Origin: Alphaproteobacteria bacterium
GTDB lineage: Bacteria > Pseudomonadota > Alphaproteobacteria > Rickettsiales > JADKJE01
DNA: 64,000 bases
Reading direction: 5' to 3'
Assembly (NCBI GenBank): GCA_016722515.1
Contig: JADKJE010000004.1
Coordinates: 1-64,000 of the forward strand
Under the pieces are notes generated by a model. It was not told the DNA's origin. It worked only from the letters and a program-made list of their open reading frames with translations, and searched no databases. Positions 15,740-25,759 of the stretch are shown here, in pieces. Numbering within the stretch: position 1 is the stretch's first letter; every line of letters starts with the position of its first letter. A program made the position numbers and the translations under genes.

Positions 15740-17255
15740 GGGTGCCTCCGAACAGGTTTTTACGTTTTGGTTTACTGAACATGTTGTAATCGTTGCCGCC
15801 GCTGTTACAGCCATCGCCGAACGAGAAGCCACAACCAGAACGGACATCAAAGGCCGACATCGCATATTCTTTGTGCGAAGTGGGTATGACATAACGATCT
15901 TCGTAGTTTGCAATCGCCATATAGCGATACATTTCCTCGACCATTGCCTCGCTTGTATTGGTTTGTTTCAGCACTTCGGTGTTCACGACCCCGTCCACAT
16001 GGCGGGAGCGCATGAAGCTACGCATCGCAAGCATCCTCTCGAGCGCAACCACTACCGGCTCAACTTTACCAGCCGTGAGCAGATTTGCCAGATACATCAC
16101 CGGAATGCGAAGGCTTTTTACATCGGGAATCACCCCATTCATCCCCATATCACCACTTTCTGCAGCGTTCTGAATCGGCGAAAGTGGCGGGATATACCAT
16201 ACCATTGGTAGGGTGCGGTATTCCGGATGCAATGGGAATGCAATCTTCCATTCCATTACCATTTTATAGACGGGGGAACGTCTAGCAGCATCCATCCAAC
16301 TATCAGGAATCCCTTCCGCTTTCGCTGCGGCAATCACTTCGGGATCATTTGGATCAAGAAACATATTTAGCTGCGCCTGATACAAATCCTTCTCATCTTC
16401 GGTGCTTGCAGCTGCCTCAATCTTATCCGCATCATAGAGTAGTACGCCCAGATAACGGATACGGCCGACGCAGGTTTCCGAGCATACGGTTGGCTCACCC
16501 GCTTCAATACGCGGATAACAGAAGGTACATTTCTCTGACTTGCCAGACTCCCAGTTGAAGTAGATTTTTTTGTACGGACAACCGGAGACGCACATGCGCC
16601 AGCCACGGCATTTATCCTGATCGATCAGCACAATGCCATCTTCCTCTCGCTTGTAAATCGCGCCCGATGGGCACGCAGCCACGCAGGTGGGGTTCAGGCA
16701 ATGCTCACACAAGCGCGGCAGATACATCATGAAGGTGTTTTCAAACTGGCCGTACATTTCCTTCTGCACGTTCTCGAAATTGTAATCCTTCCCGCGATGC
16801 TCGAACTCACCGCCAAGGATTTCTTCCCAGTTTGGCCCACCGACCACCTTGTCCATTTTCTTACCCGTAATGACCGACACGGGCTGGGCAGAAGGCATGG
16901 TTTTCGATTCCGGCGATTTTTGCAAATGCTCGTAATCGAAGGTGAATGGCTCGTAGTAATCATCGATAGACGGCATATTCGGATTGGCGAAGATATTCGC
17001 CAAGCTCCGCCATTTACCGCCTTGCTTGGGTTGCAGTTTGCCGTTTTTCTTGCGCGTCCAGCCGCCATTCCAACGCTTCTGGTTTTCCCAGTCTTTCGGA
17101 TAACCAATACCAGGCTTGGTTTCAACGTTGTTAAACCACGCATATTCAACCCCACGACGCGACGTCCATACGTTTTTGCAGGTGACCGAACAGGTGTGGC
17201 AACCGATGCATTTGTCCAGATTGAGGACTTTACCGATTTGTGCTCTTACTCTCAT
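15726..17255 (-). CDS. narH: Respiratory nitrate reductase beta subunit NarH
   Basis: Iron-sulfur subunit passing electrons from NarI to NarG on the cytoplasmic face. The 509-aa protein begins RVRAQIGKVLNLDKCIGCH; the ATG at 17255 lies 4 bp after the narG stop and has a GGGAG leader. Cys groups for four clusters are present: CIGCHTCSVTC, CEHCLNPTCVAACP, CRGWRMCVSGCP (with the Trp that replaces one Cys in the 3Fe-4S binding group) and CTFCYPRIEAG...CSETC. Confidence 0.97.
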   Translation of the reverse strand: MRVRAQIGKVLNLDKCIGCHTCSVTCKNVWTSRRGVEYAWFNNVETKPGIGYPKDWENQKRWNGGWTRKKNGKLQPKQGGKWRSLANIFANPNMPSIDDYYEPFTFDYEHLQKSPESKTMPSAQPVSVITGKKMDKVVGGPNWEEILGGEFEHRGKDYNFENVQKEMYGQFENTFMMYLPRLCEHCLNPTCVAACPSGAIYKREEDGIVLIDQDKCRGWRMCVSGCPYKKIYFNWESGKSEKCTFCYPRIEAGEPTVCSETCVGRIRYLGVLLYDADKIEAAASTEDEKDLYQAQLNMFLDPNDPEVIAAAKAEGIPDSWMDAARRSPVYKMVMEWKIAFPLHPEYRTLPMVWYIPPLSPIQNAAESGDMGMNGVIPDVKSLRIPVMYLANLLTAGKVEPVVVALERMLAMRSFMRSRHVDGVVNTEVLKQTNTSEAMVEEMYRYMAIANYEDRYVIPTSHKEYAMSAFDVRSGCGFSFGDGCNSGGNDYNMFSKPKRKNLFGGTHASS

Positions 17256-17259
17256 TGCC

Positions 17260-20200
17260 TTATGCTCCCTGTTTGCCAAGCGCGGTTTGCTCTAAGCGTG
17301 GAATCTCGCCGTGGAAGAGCTTGTCGCCGTAGCTGTCTTCGTTCATCCATTCCACCTTATCCATCTTACGCAGCACGACGAATTCGTCGCGGTTACTGCC
17401 CACCGTTCCGTAATAGTTAAAGTCATACGAAAGCTGTGCATAGCCACCAATCATGTGCGTAGGTTTTAGTACGGTGCGTGTAACGGAATTGTGGATACCA
17501 CCGCGTGCGCCGGTGATTTCACTGCCCGGTACGTTCACAATTTTCTCCTGCGCGTGGTACATCATCATCATGCCTTCCGGTACGCGCTGGCTGACCACCG
17601 CACGCGCCGTGAGCGCGCCGTTGGCATTGTAGGCTTCCACCCAGTCATTATCGATGACACCGATTTTTTTCGCATCGATCTCCGAAACCCAGATGATTGG
17701 TCCACCACGCGATAGCGTTAGCATCAGCAGATTATCTGTATAGGTCGAGTGAATACCCCATTTCTGGTGCGGCGTGATGAAGTTCAGCACCACCTCCTTA
17801 CGGCCTTTGCCGAAGCGCTTGCTCACCTCGTCCGTGGTTTTCAAATCTACCGGCGGTTTGTAGGTGCAAAGCTGCTCGCCGAATGCCCGCATCCACGAAT
17901 GATCCTGATAAAGCTGCTGACGGCCTGTCAGTGTGCGCCACGGAATCAGCTCATGCACGTTGGTGTAGCCTGCCGTGTAACTCACATGCTCAGATTCAAT
18001 CCCGCTCCATGTCGGTGACGAGATAATCTTGCGCGGTTGCGCCTGAATATCACGATAGCGGATTTTCTCATCCTCGCGGGTATCCGCCAGATGCGTATGA
18101 TCGCGCCCTGTGGCCTCACCGAGCGCTTTCCACGCTTTCACCGCCACTTCACCGTTGGTTTCCGGTGCCAGCATCATGATGGTTTCCGCCGCATCAATCG
18201 CAGTTTCAATACGCGGTTGACCTTTGCTGATGCCTTCTTCGGTAACAGTGTAGTTCAAATCCGCTAGCGCCTTCAGCTCATGCTCGGTATTCCACGAGAC
18301 GCCTTTGCCGCCATTGCCTAGTTTGGCAAGCATTGGCCCAAGCGAGGTGAATTTCTTATAGGTATTTGGATAGTCCCTCTCTACCAGATGTACACTTGGC
18401 ATGGTTTTACCTGGAATAGGCTCACACTCACCACGCATCCAGTCTTTGACATCAATACCTTGGGCAATTTCATTTTGTGTATCGTGCTTGATGGGGTTTA
18501 AGACCACATCCTGCTCGACACCTAAATGCCCTACGCAAACTTCAGAGAATTTCTTGGCAATGCCTTTATAAATATCCCAGTCTGTGCGTGATTCCCATGC
18601 CGGATCAACTGCCGCAGAAAGCGGGTGAATGAAGGGATGCATATCGGAAGTATTCAGATCGTGCTTTTCATACCAGGTCGCGGTCGGCAGCACGATATCC
18701 GAGTACATACACGTCGTGGACATGCGGAAATCGAGTGTAACCAGCAGGTCGAGTTTGCCTTCAGGGGCTTTATCGTGCCAGACCACTTCCTTGCTTAGGC
18801 TTCTTCCTTCTTCGCCTAAATCCTTGCCCTGAACGCCATGCTGCGTACCCAGCAAATGCTTGAGGAAATATTCATGGCCTTTACCGCTAGAGCCTAGAAT
18901 ATTCGAGCGCCAGACAAACATATTGCGCGGCCAGTTTTGCGGTGCATCGGGATTATGGCAGGAGAGTTTTAGTTCGCCCGATTTCAGCCCAGCCGCAACC
19001 GCAGCCCCCACGGCCTCACCCGAATCTTTGATAATTTTACCCAGCTCTAGCGGGTTACGCTCCATTTGAGGCGCAGAAGGCAACCAGCCCATACGCTCGG
19101 ACTTGGCATTGCAGTCAATGAAAGAAGCATTTTTCCAATCCGTATTATCTTCCAGCGGCGAGAGAATCTCTTCCATTTTGAGCTTCTCATAGCGCCATTG
19201 GTCGGTATGGGCATAGAAGAACGAGGTGGAGTTCTGCTGACGCGGTGGGCGATTCCAGTCGGTGGCAAATGCCAGTGGTGCCCAGCCAGTTTGTGGGCGG
19301 AGTTTTTCCTGACCTACATAATGGCTCCAGCCACCGCCCGATTTACCGATACACCCACACATCACCAGCATATTGATGATCGCGCGGTAGTTCATGTCCA
19401 TGTGATACCAGTGGTTCATCGCCGCACCGATAATCACCATCGATTTGCCGTGGGTTTTATGGGCATTCTCTGCAAACTGACGCGCCACGTTGATCACATG
19501 CTCACGCTTGACGCCAGTAATATGCTCCTGCCAAGCGGGGGTATAAGGCACATCATCGTCAAACGAGCTGGCAACATTGCCGCCGCCAAGGCCACGATCC
19601 ACGCCATAATTGGCAATGAACAAATCGTAGCAGGTGGTAACGATGGCTTCACCGTCTTTGAGTTTCATTTTAATCGCAGGAATATTGCGCTCTAAAATAC
19701 TGGCATGATCGGTCGAATTAAAATGCTCATGCTCCAGATTGCCGAAATATGGGAACGCCGCACTGACCACTTCGCGCTTGCTGTGCTCCATAAGCGAAAG
19801 CAATGGCCAGAGTTCCTCACCCGTGACCTCGTCTTTCGGCTCCAGATTCCATTTGCCTTTCTGTCCCCAGCGCGAACCAATCGTGCCATTCGGGATACGC
19901 ACTTTCTCTTCATGGCCGCACATAATCACTGGCTTCCAGTCCGGATTATTGTCCGTACCCATATTGCCTTCAAAGTCGGAGGCGCGCAGCATACGCTCCG
20001 GCACCAGATAGCCATCCTTATTTTTGATTAAGCGCACAAGAAACGGCATGTCCGTGTACATGCGGCAGTAATCATCGAAATAATCGCTTTTGCCTTTCAC
20101 ATGCCATTCGGCGGCAATCACATGCCCCATCGCCATGGCGAGTGCGGCGTCGGTACCTTGTTTGGGGTGCATCCACAAATCGCAGAGTTTGGCGACTTCG

Positions 20201-21057
20201 GAATAATCGGGCGTAACGGCCACGGTTTTTGCGCCTTTGTAGCGCACCTCGGTGAAGAAGTGGGCATCCGGCGTGCGCGTTTGCGGCACATTGCTGCCCC
20301 AGGCAATAATGAAATTGGAGTTATACCAGTCAGCGGATTCTGGCACGTCTGTCTGCTCGCCCCATGTTTGCGGGCTGGAAGGAGGCAGATCGCAATACCA
20401 GTCGTAAAAGCTCATACATACGCCACCAATCAGCGACAGGTAGCGCGATCCTGCGGCGTAGGACACCATTGACATGGCAGGAATCGGCGAGAAGCCGATG
20501 ATACGGTCGGGTCCGTGCTGCTTTGCCGTATAGACGTTGGCGGCAGCAATGATTTCATTCACTTCATCCCAATCGGTGCGAACAAAGCCGCCCAGACCGC
20601 GCACTTTCTGATAGGATTTGCGGGTTTGCTCGTTACCCACTACCGCTGCCCATGCATTCACAGGGTCTTTGGCGATTTTTTTCGCATCGCGGTAGGCTTT
20701 CAGCAAGCGGCTGCGAATGAGCGGGTATTTCAAGCGGTTGGCGCTATAGAGATACCAGGAATAGCTTGCGCCACGCGAACAACCACGCGGCTCATGGTTC
20801 GGCATATCCGGGCGGGTGCGCGGATAGTCCGTTTGTTGCGTTTCCCATGTGACAAGACCGTTTTTCACATAAATCTTCCAGCTGCACGAGCCAGTGCAAT
20901 TCACGCCATGGGTGGAGCGCACAATTTTGTCATGCTGCCAGCGATCACGGTAGGTGTGCTCCCACTCGCGTGACTCATCGGTGGTGATACCGTGGCCGCC
21001 CGCGAATGGCTCTTTCACTTGTTTGAAAAAGGTCAGCTTGTCGATTAAATAGCTCAT
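17260..21057 (-). CDS. narG: Respiratory nitrate reductase alpha subunit NarG
   Basis: Molybdenum bis-MGD catalytic subunit reducing nitrate to nitrite in the cytoplasm. The 1265-aa length is typical. The N-terminus has the FS0 cluster ligands, with a His as first ligand (STHGVNCTGSCSWKIYVKNG). The Mo-ligand Asp region is NSNFIIAWGSNVPQTRTPDA. No Tat signal is present, as expected for membrane-anchored cytoplasmic-facing Nar. First gene of narGHJI plus the accessory gene. The FNR-like site at 21118-21131 lies 67 bp upstream. Confidence 0.98.
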   Translation of the reverse strand: MSYLIDKLTFFKQVKEPFAGGHGITTDESREWEHTYRDRWQHDKIVRSTHGVNCTGSCSWKIYVKNGLVTWETQQTDYPRTRPDMPNHEPRGCSRGASYSWYLYSANRLKYPLIRSRLLKAYRDAKKIAKDPVNAWAAVVGNEQTRKSYQKVRGLGGFVRTDWDEVNEIIAAANVYTAKQHGPDRIIGFSPIPAMSMVSYAAGSRYLSLIGGVCMSFYDWYCDLPPSSPQTWGEQTDVPESADWYNSNFIIAWGSNVPQTRTPDAHFFTEVRYKGAKTVAVTPDYSEVAKLCDLWMHPKQGTDAALAMAMGHVIAAEWHVKGKSDYFDDYCRMYTDMPFLVRLIKNKDGYLVPERMLRASDFEGNMGTDNNPDWKPVIMCGHEEKVRIPNGTIGSRWGQKGKWNLEPKDEVTGEELWPLLSLMEHSKREVVSAAFPYFGNLEHEHFNSTDHASILERNIPAIKMKLKDGEAIVTTCYDLFIANYGVDRGLGGGNVASSFDDDVPYTPAWQEHITGVKREHVINVARQFAENAHKTHGKSMVIIGAAMNHWYHMDMNYRAIINMLVMCGCIGKSGGGWSHYVGQEKLRPQTGWAPLAFATDWNRPPRQQNSTSFFYAHTDQWRYEKLKMEEILSPLEDNTDWKNASFIDCNAKSERMGWLPSAPQMERNPLELGKIIKDSGEAVGAAVAAGLKSGELKLSCHNPDAPQNWPRNMFVWRSNILGSSGKGHEYFLKHLLGTQHGVQGKDLGEEGRSLSKEVVWHDKAPEGKLDLLVTLDFRMSTTCMYSDIVLPTATWYEKHDLNTSDMHPFIHPLSAAVDPAWESRTDWDIYKGIAKKFSEVCVGHLGVEQDVVLNPIKHDTQNEIAQGIDVKDWMRGECEPIPGKTMPSVHLVERDYPNTYKKFTSLGPMLAKLGNGGKGVSWNTEHELKALADLNYTVTEEGISKGQPRIETAIDAAETIMMLAPETNGEVAVKAWKALGEATGRDHTHLADTREDEKIRYRDIQAQPRKIISSPTWSGIESEHVSYTAGYTNVHELIPWRTLTGRQQLYQDHSWMRAFGEQLCTYKPPVDLKTTDEVSKRFGKGRKEVVLNFITPHQKWGIHSTYTDNLLMLTLSRGGPIIWVSEIDAKKIGVIDNDWVEAYNANGALTARAVVSQRVPEGMMMMYHAQEKIVNVPGSEITGARGGIHNSVTRTVLKPTHMIGGYAQLSYDFNYYGTVGSNRDEFVVLRKMDKVEWMNEDSYGDKLFHGEIPRLEQTALGKQGA

Positions 21058-21117
21058 ATTGTGCTCTTCCTAGGATGTTATGCTGCTGGATGTTAGGTGG
21101 CGAACTGCCTCGCGTGA

Positions 21118-21131
21118 TTGATGTGGATCAA
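21118..21131 (-). promoter_or_regulatory. FNR-type site upstream of narG
   Basis: TTGATGTGGATCAA is a perfect TTGAT-N4-ATCAA. Used at -41.5 it starts transcription near 21083, 26 nt before the narG ATG. It shows that narGHJI has its own promoter although narK lies upstream on the same strand. Confidence 0.9.
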
Positions 21132-21152
21132 CTTCTCGCTTTTTCATGAAAT

Positions 21153-22466
21153 TTAGCATTTTACCTCGGCTCCTTTGCGGAAATACCAGATGTAGGTCAC
21201 AAACAGGCAGGTGACGTAGTAGCCGATGAAACCCCATAGGGCGGTGTCAGCGGCACCGGTTGCTTCAATCGACCAGCCGAAGCATTTGGGCAGTACGAAT
21301 GCGCCGTAAGCAGCAATGGCCGCGCTGAAACCCAGAACAGGTGCTTTTTCCTTGGGTGGGAAAATCACACCAATCATGCGGAAAACAGATCCGTTGGCGA
21401 TGCCAGTGGTGGTGAACAGCACCATGAAGCAGGCAAAGAATCCTGCGAATTGTTTGGTCTCTGGTTGGATAAAGTGAATAACGCCAACCACCGCCGCAAT
21501 CATAACGATGAGGTTCCAGAATGTGACCGATGCGCCACTGGTCTTATCCGACATCCAGCCGCCAACAGGGCGGATGAGCGCACCTAAGAGCGGCCCGATA
21601 AACGCATAATCAAGTGGATTGACATCCGTGAACTGGGTTTTGATGAGCAGCGGAAACGCCGCCGCATATCCAATGAACGAACCGAACGACATGACATAAA
21701 GCCATGTGGTGAGATACATATGCTTGCGTTTGAAAATGATAAGCTGCTCAGCGAGCGGCGTTTTGGCAGATTTCAAATTATCCATGCCAAATGCAGCAGC
21801 GAGGGTGCACAGAATAATTGGAATGACCCAGATAAAACCTGCATTCTGTAGCCATACGGTTTTGGTTGCGCCATCTGCAGCAGTCATGGTTTGCGAAATG
21901 CCCCCCAGATCACCAAACACACTGGCACCGATGACCACGGGAACCAGAAATTGGAGCGCGCTAACGCCCAGATTGCCGAGGCCAGCATTCAGCCCCAGCG
22001 CAGTTCCTTGCGCCTTTTTCGGAAAGAAAAAGCTGATATTCGACATCGAAGAAGAGAAGTTGCCGCCACCAAAACCGCAGGCCAGCGCCAAAAGCAGCAT
22101 GGTTTCATAAGGCGTATTCGGGTCTTGCACGGCAAGCCCAATACCAATCGCCGGAATCAGGAGTGTGATGGTGCTTAAGACTGTCCAGTTGCGCCCACCA
22201 AAAATAGGTACGACAAACGAATAAATGATCCGCAGCGTCGCGCCCGTAAGCCCTGGCACTGCCGCGAGCGTAAATAACTGCTCTTTAGTGAAATTGAAGC
22301 CAACACTATTGAGATTGACGGCGACCGCCGACCAGATCATCCATGTGGCGAACCCTAGAAACAGACAGGGAATCGAAATCCATAGATTGCGGCGTGCGAT
22401 TTTCTTGCCGTGCTTTTCCCAGAAACTATTCTCTTCGGGGTTCCATTGTTCCAGATGTGTTGACAT
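21153..22466 (-). CDS. narK: NarK-type nitrate/nitrite transporter (NarK2-like)
   Basis: A 437-aa MFS transporter with 12 predicted helices. It has the two NNP signatures (GGGNFSSSMSNISFFFPKKAQG and a later TTGIANGSVFRMIGVIFP, each shown in part) and long nitrate-binding helices. It resembles the half of NarK1-NarK2 pairs proposed to exchange nitrate for nitrite. It follows the other narK by 28 bp on the same strand and precedes narG. Confidence 0.93.
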   Translation of the reverse strand: MSTHLEQWNPEENSFWEKHGKKIARRNLWISIPCLFLGFATWMIWSAVAVNLNSVGFNFTKEQLFTLAAVPGLTGATLRIIYSFVVPIFGGRNWTVLSTITLLIPAIGIGLAVQDPNTPYETMLLLALACGFGGGNFSSSMSNISFFFPKKAQGTALGLNAGLGNLGVSALQFLVPVVIGASVFGDLGGISQTMTAADGATKTVWLQNAGFIWVIPIILCTLAAAFGMDNLKSAKTPLAEQLIIFKRKHMYLTTWLYVMSFGSFIGYAAAFPLLIKTQFTDVNPLDYAFIGPLLGALIRPVGGWMSDKTSGASVTFWNLIVMIAAVVGVIHFIQPETKQFAGFFACFMVLFTTTGIANGSVFRMIGVIFPPKEKAPVLGFSAAIAAYGAFVLPKCFGWSIEATGAADTALWGFIGYYVTCLFVTYIWYFRKGAEVKC

Positions 22467-22494
22467 AAAAAGGCCTTCTTGGGTTTGAGGATTG

Positions 22495-23808
22495 CTAATG
22501 CTTGGGTGCTACATCCAGCTCAGGCAGGAATTTCGGCCCACGCAGTTCGGGGTGTTTCTGTTTTTCCATCAACATGATGGCAAAATGCATCCAGATAAGT
22601 GCTGCCGACACCAGCACGAAGAGCAGCATGAAGCAGCTCGTCCAGATGTTGGTGAGGTCATTGAGAATGCCGAATGCTAAGGGTAGGAAGAAACCACCAA
22701 GGCCGCCTATCAGCCCAACAATTCCCGCAACAGAGCCGACGTTATCGGGGTAATAGACAGGGATATGCTTATAAACGGCAGCCTTGCCAAACGACATGAA
22801 TAGACCCAACACGAATATGATCACTGTGAAGGGAACAACGCTAAGCCCCGTGCTGAACTCTATGTTTTCGCCGTTAATGCCGTGAATGACATAATCGGTG
22901 GATGGATAGCTGAGGATGAAGCAACAGATGATGCAGACGCTGAACGTCCAGTACATGACTTTGCGCGCACCGTATTTATCCGACATCCAGCCGCCGATAG
23001 CGCGGAAAGCCGAAGCGGCGATAGAGAAGCTGGCAGCGAGCATCCCTGCGACTTTAATGTCTAGCCCATACGCTCCGACATAATAGCGCGGCATCCATAA
23101 AGCGAGCGCCACAAACGCGCCAAATACGAAGAAATAATAGAGCGAAAAGCGCCATACTTGCAGTTTTTTGAGAGGTGCAAGCGCCATTTTAGTGGTTTTT
23201 GCAGGTGCGCCCGTTCTGCGGCGCTCGACTAGCTCAGGCTCATCTTTGGTCATCAGAAACCAGAGGATGGTGGTCACCGCAAGCGCAACTGCCCAGATCT
23301 GCGCCACACTATGCCAGCCATAAGCCACCATGATAAATGGCGCACCGAATTTGGTGACGGCAGCACCGATATTTCCCATACCGAAAATGCCAAGCGCGGT
23401 GCCTTGCCTGTCTTTGCTGTACCATTTCGAGAGATATGCAATACCCACCACGAATGTACCGCCTGATAGCCCCATGCCAAGTGCCGTGATCAACATCATC
23501 TCATAGGTTTCTGCGTAGGTGAGCATCCATGTGGAGGCCGCTGCACAAAGCGAAACCAGCAGCATCACTCTCCGACCGCCAAACTGATCCGCCCAGATGC
23601 CTAAAAACAGCCGCACCAGCGATCCGGTGAGGATTGGTGTGCCGATAAGCAGACTAAACTGCGTATCGTTTAGATTCAGCTCCTGTTTAATCTGTACCCC
23701 AATAATGGCGAAGATCGTCCAGACGGCAAAGTTCAGCGTAAACTCCAGCGTCGTGCTGTAAAGCGCACGATTTTGCTGGCTGGCAGGGATTGTTTTTAAG
23801 TTAACCAT
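22495..23808 (-). CDS. narK: NarK-type nitrate transporter (NarK1-like, proton symport group)
   Basis: A 437-aa MFS transporter with GGTFVVGIAYLSKWYSKDRQ and KAAVYKHIPVYYPDNVGSVA motifs of the nitrate porter family. It belongs to the other subgroup from its neighbour, so the pair corresponds to the NarK1/NarK2 domains that are fused in Paracoccus but separate here. ATG at 23808 (with GAGG 6 nt before) is preferred to the GTG at 23820. The FNR-like site at 23869-23882 would give a 26-nt leader. Confidence 0.93.
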   Translation of the reverse strand: MVNLKTIPASQQNRALYSTTLEFTLNFAVWTIFAIIGVQIKQELNLNDTQFSLLIGTPILTGSLVRLFLGIWADQFGGRRVMLLVSLCAAASTWMLTYAETYEMMLITALGMGLSGGTFVVGIAYLSKWYSKDRQGTALGIFGMGNIGAAVTKFGAPFIMVAYGWHSVAQIWAVALAVTTILWFLMTKDEPELVERRRTGAPAKTTKMALAPLKKLQVWRFSLYYFFVFGAFVALALWMPRYYVGAYGLDIKVAGMLAASFSIAASAFRAIGGWMSDKYGARKVMYWTFSVCIICCFILSYPSTDYVIHGINGENIEFSTGLSVVPFTVIIFVLGLFMSFGKAAVYKHIPVYYPDNVGSVAGIVGLIGGLGGFFLPLAFGILNDLTNIWTSCFMLLFVLVSAALIWMHFAIMLMEKQKHPELRGPKFLPELDVAPKH

Positions 23809-23868
23809 AAGAGACCTCACGACCTATTTGTGATGATCCCAGACTGTCCCAACCCCGAGAAAACCTAT

Positions 23869-23882
23869 TTGATCCGTATCAA
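23869..23882. promoter_or_regulatory. Shared FNR-type site between narK and hemN
   Basis: TTGATCCGTATCAA is a perfect consensus. At -41.5 it fits both directions: start near 23834 for narK (26-nt leader) and near 23917 for hemN (24-nt leader). One site can therefore drive both divergent operons. Confidence 0.9.
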
Positions 23883-23933
23883 GTATTTTTAATGGAGGAT
23901 GATTTTTAATCGGGCTGTGTCATGAAAATGAGG

Positions 23934-23947
23934 TTGATCTGTGTCAA
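23934..23947. promoter_or_regulatory. Second FNR-like site over the hemN start codon
   Basis: TTGATCTGTGTCAA has 9 of 10 consensus positions and covers the proposed GTG start of hemN. In this position it cannot activate hemN at -41.5 and could only repress, or act on a start further downstream. It may also be chance. Confidence 0.45.
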
Positions 23948-25323
23948 GCACTCTAGCCGCGCCGTCCTTTGAAACACCTGAGAAACCGCCAACTTGGCTG
24001 GGGTTGCAAGCGCCGCGCTATACCAGCTACCCATCGGCGCAGCATTTTCATGCTGGCGTGAATGCGGATCTACATGCGTCGTGGCTTGCCTCCATACGCA
24101 AGGATCAAACGGTTTCTGCCTATGTACATATTCCGTTTTGCAGGGAGCTATGCTGGTTTTGCGGTTGCCACACCAAGATGACCTACCGTGATGAACCGAT
24201 AGAAAAATACGTGCGCGTATTGCTGGATGAGATTGCACTGATTGGAAAGCACGCCGCTGGGAAAGGAATATTGAAGCAGATTCACTTTGGCGGCGGAAGC
24301 CCAAGCCTGCTGAACGAATCACAGCTCATGTCAATTTTGTATGCACTGGCATCAGCGTTTGAGTTTGCGCCGCCCGGCGAGCTTGCGATTGAGCTTGATC
24401 CGCGCACGACCAGCGAAGAAAAAATAGCGTTTTACGGCAGCCTCGGCTTTACGCGCGTCAGTATGGGAATTCAGGACTTTGATCCAAAGGTGCAGAAGGC
24501 GGTGAATCGCATCCAATCGTTTGAGATGGTCGCAGGATTAATGAAGCGACTGCATGAAGCAGGAATTCATCAGATCAACACCGACCTGATTTATGGTCTG
24601 CCTTATCAAACCGTGACCAGTTTTGAGCATACATTAAAGCAAACGCTGTCGCTTACACCATCACGCATTGCGCTCTTCTCTTATGCCCATGTGCCGCATA
24701 TGAAAAAGCATCAGCGCTTAATTGATGAACATGCGCTACCCGATGATCGCACGAAGCTCACGCTTTATCGGATGGCGACAGAGTTTTTGCTCGCAAATGG
24801 CTACACAGCGATTGGTATCGACCACTTTGCGCGCGCGGATGACAGCCTCACAGTTGCAGCGAACTCTCATCGCATGCGGCGTAATTTTCAAGGATACGTC
24901 ACCGATACCACCGATATTTTGCTGGGCTTTGGTACCTCTGCCATTAGTCAGTTTCCGGGCGGGTATACCCAGAATTACAGCGCCACACACGAGTACAGTA
25001 AACGGATTGAAGCGGGTCAGCTCGCCACATGCCGAGGCTGGAAAGCGGGCGCACAGGATAGCTTCCGCAAAGAAATTATCGATACGCTAATGTGCTACAT
25101 GGAGGCCGACATAGGCCAAATTGCTGCTAAGCACGGTCAGGACGCAAATATTTGCGCGCGCGAGCTGACATTGCTGCAGGAATGTGCCTACAGCGATATT
25201 GCACATACAAAGGGAAACCTAGTGCAGATTGCCACGCCGTATCGCATGGCATCGCGCGCGGTCGCGGCGGTATTTGATCAGTATCAACTACCTGACTCTG
25301 CTCAGTATTCGAGAGTATCCTAA
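23941..25323 (+). CDS. hemN: Oxygen-independent coproporphyrinogen III oxidase HemN
   Basis: Radical SAM enzyme decarboxylating coproporphyrinogen III to protoporphyrinogen IX, needed for heme when oxygen is absent. The cluster motif is C67-x3-C71-x2-C74-x-C76 (FCRELCWFCGC). YTSYPSAQHF near residue 28 and HFGGGSPSLL are typical. Length 460 aa matches the family. The start is a GTG at 23941 with AGG 7 nt before; no nearer ATG fits. It heads a run with a hemerythrin-like gene and pdxH. Confidence 0.95.
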   Translation: MSSTLAAPSFETPEKPPTWLGLQAPRYTSYPSAQHFHAGVNADLHASWLASIRKDQTVSAYVHIPFCRELCWFCGCHTKMTYRDEPIEKYVRVLLDEIALIGKHAAGKGILKQIHFGGGSPSLLNESQLMSILYALASAFEFAPPGELAIELDPRTTSEEKIAFYGSLGFTRVSMGIQDFDPKVQKAVNRIQSFEMVAGLMKRLHEAGIHQINTDLIYGLPYQTVTSFEHTLKQTLSLTPSRIALFSYAHVPHMKKHQRLIDEHALPDDRTKLTLYRMATEFLLANGYTAIGIDHFARADDSLTVAANSHRMRRNFQGYVTDTTDILLGFGTSAISQFPGGYTQNYSATHEYSKRIEAGQLATCRGWKAGAQDSFRKEIIDTLMCYMEADIGQIAAKHGQDANICARELTLLQECAYSDIAHTKGNLVQIATPYRMASRAVAAVFDQYQLPDSAQYSRVS

Positions 25324-25339
25324 CGATGGAGAATCCCAC

Positions 25340-25759
25340 ATGAAAAACTTGGATCGTTTTCGTCATGAACATGCAGAAATACTGGGAATTGCGTATGAGA
25401 TTCGCCATCTGCTGCAACCAGATCACGTGTCAAAAAATGCTGGCATGCTACATGCGCTCCTTGCGCAGTTGACCCGAAAAACCTTGGCGCATCTGCTTCA
25501 TGAAGACCGCAGCGTTTATCAGGAGCTATTACTCAGCGAACATGAACCCACCAGAATGCTTGCCAGAAATCACGCACAAAGCATGGGTTGCTTTGCGGAT
25601 AGCCTTAAGCACTATCTAAATGACTGGCCTGATACGCAGACTCTTGCCCGCAAACCAAAGCAATTTTGCGAGCAGACGCAGGCGCTGATTGCGGACCTTG
25701 AGCGCCGAATTGATCATGAAGAGCGCGGATTATACCCTTTTTCGGAAGGCCGAGCATGA
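25340..25759 (+). CDS. Hemerythrin-like domain protein
   Basis: A 139-aa four-helix protein with spaced His and Glu ligands (FRHEHAEILGIAYEIRH, HLLHEDRSVY, NHAQSM, DHEERGLYP), as in hemerythrin-HHE proteins that bind a di-iron centre. It may sense or scavenge O2 or NO or repair iron centres. The ATG at 25340 has GGAG upstream. It lies 16 bp after hemN and overlaps pdxH by 4 bp (ATGA), so the three form an operon under the FNR site upstream of hemN. Confidence 0.85.
   Translation: MKNLDRFRHEHAEILGIAYEIRHLLQPDHVSKNAGMLHALLAQLTRKTLAHLLHEDRSVYQELLLSEHEPTRMLARNHAQSMGCFADSLKHYLNDWPDTQTLARKPKQFCEQTQALIADLERRIDHEERGLYPFSEGRA

Noticed and set aside
16701..17420. Plus-strand frame across the narH/narG junction
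   Set aside because: Antisense to two conserved subunits, with no start signal and no domain.
21153..23808. A single NarK1-NarK2 fused transporter broken by frameshift
   Set aside because: Each gene has its own start, ribosome site and stop, with a 28-bp gap; they are two separate genes.
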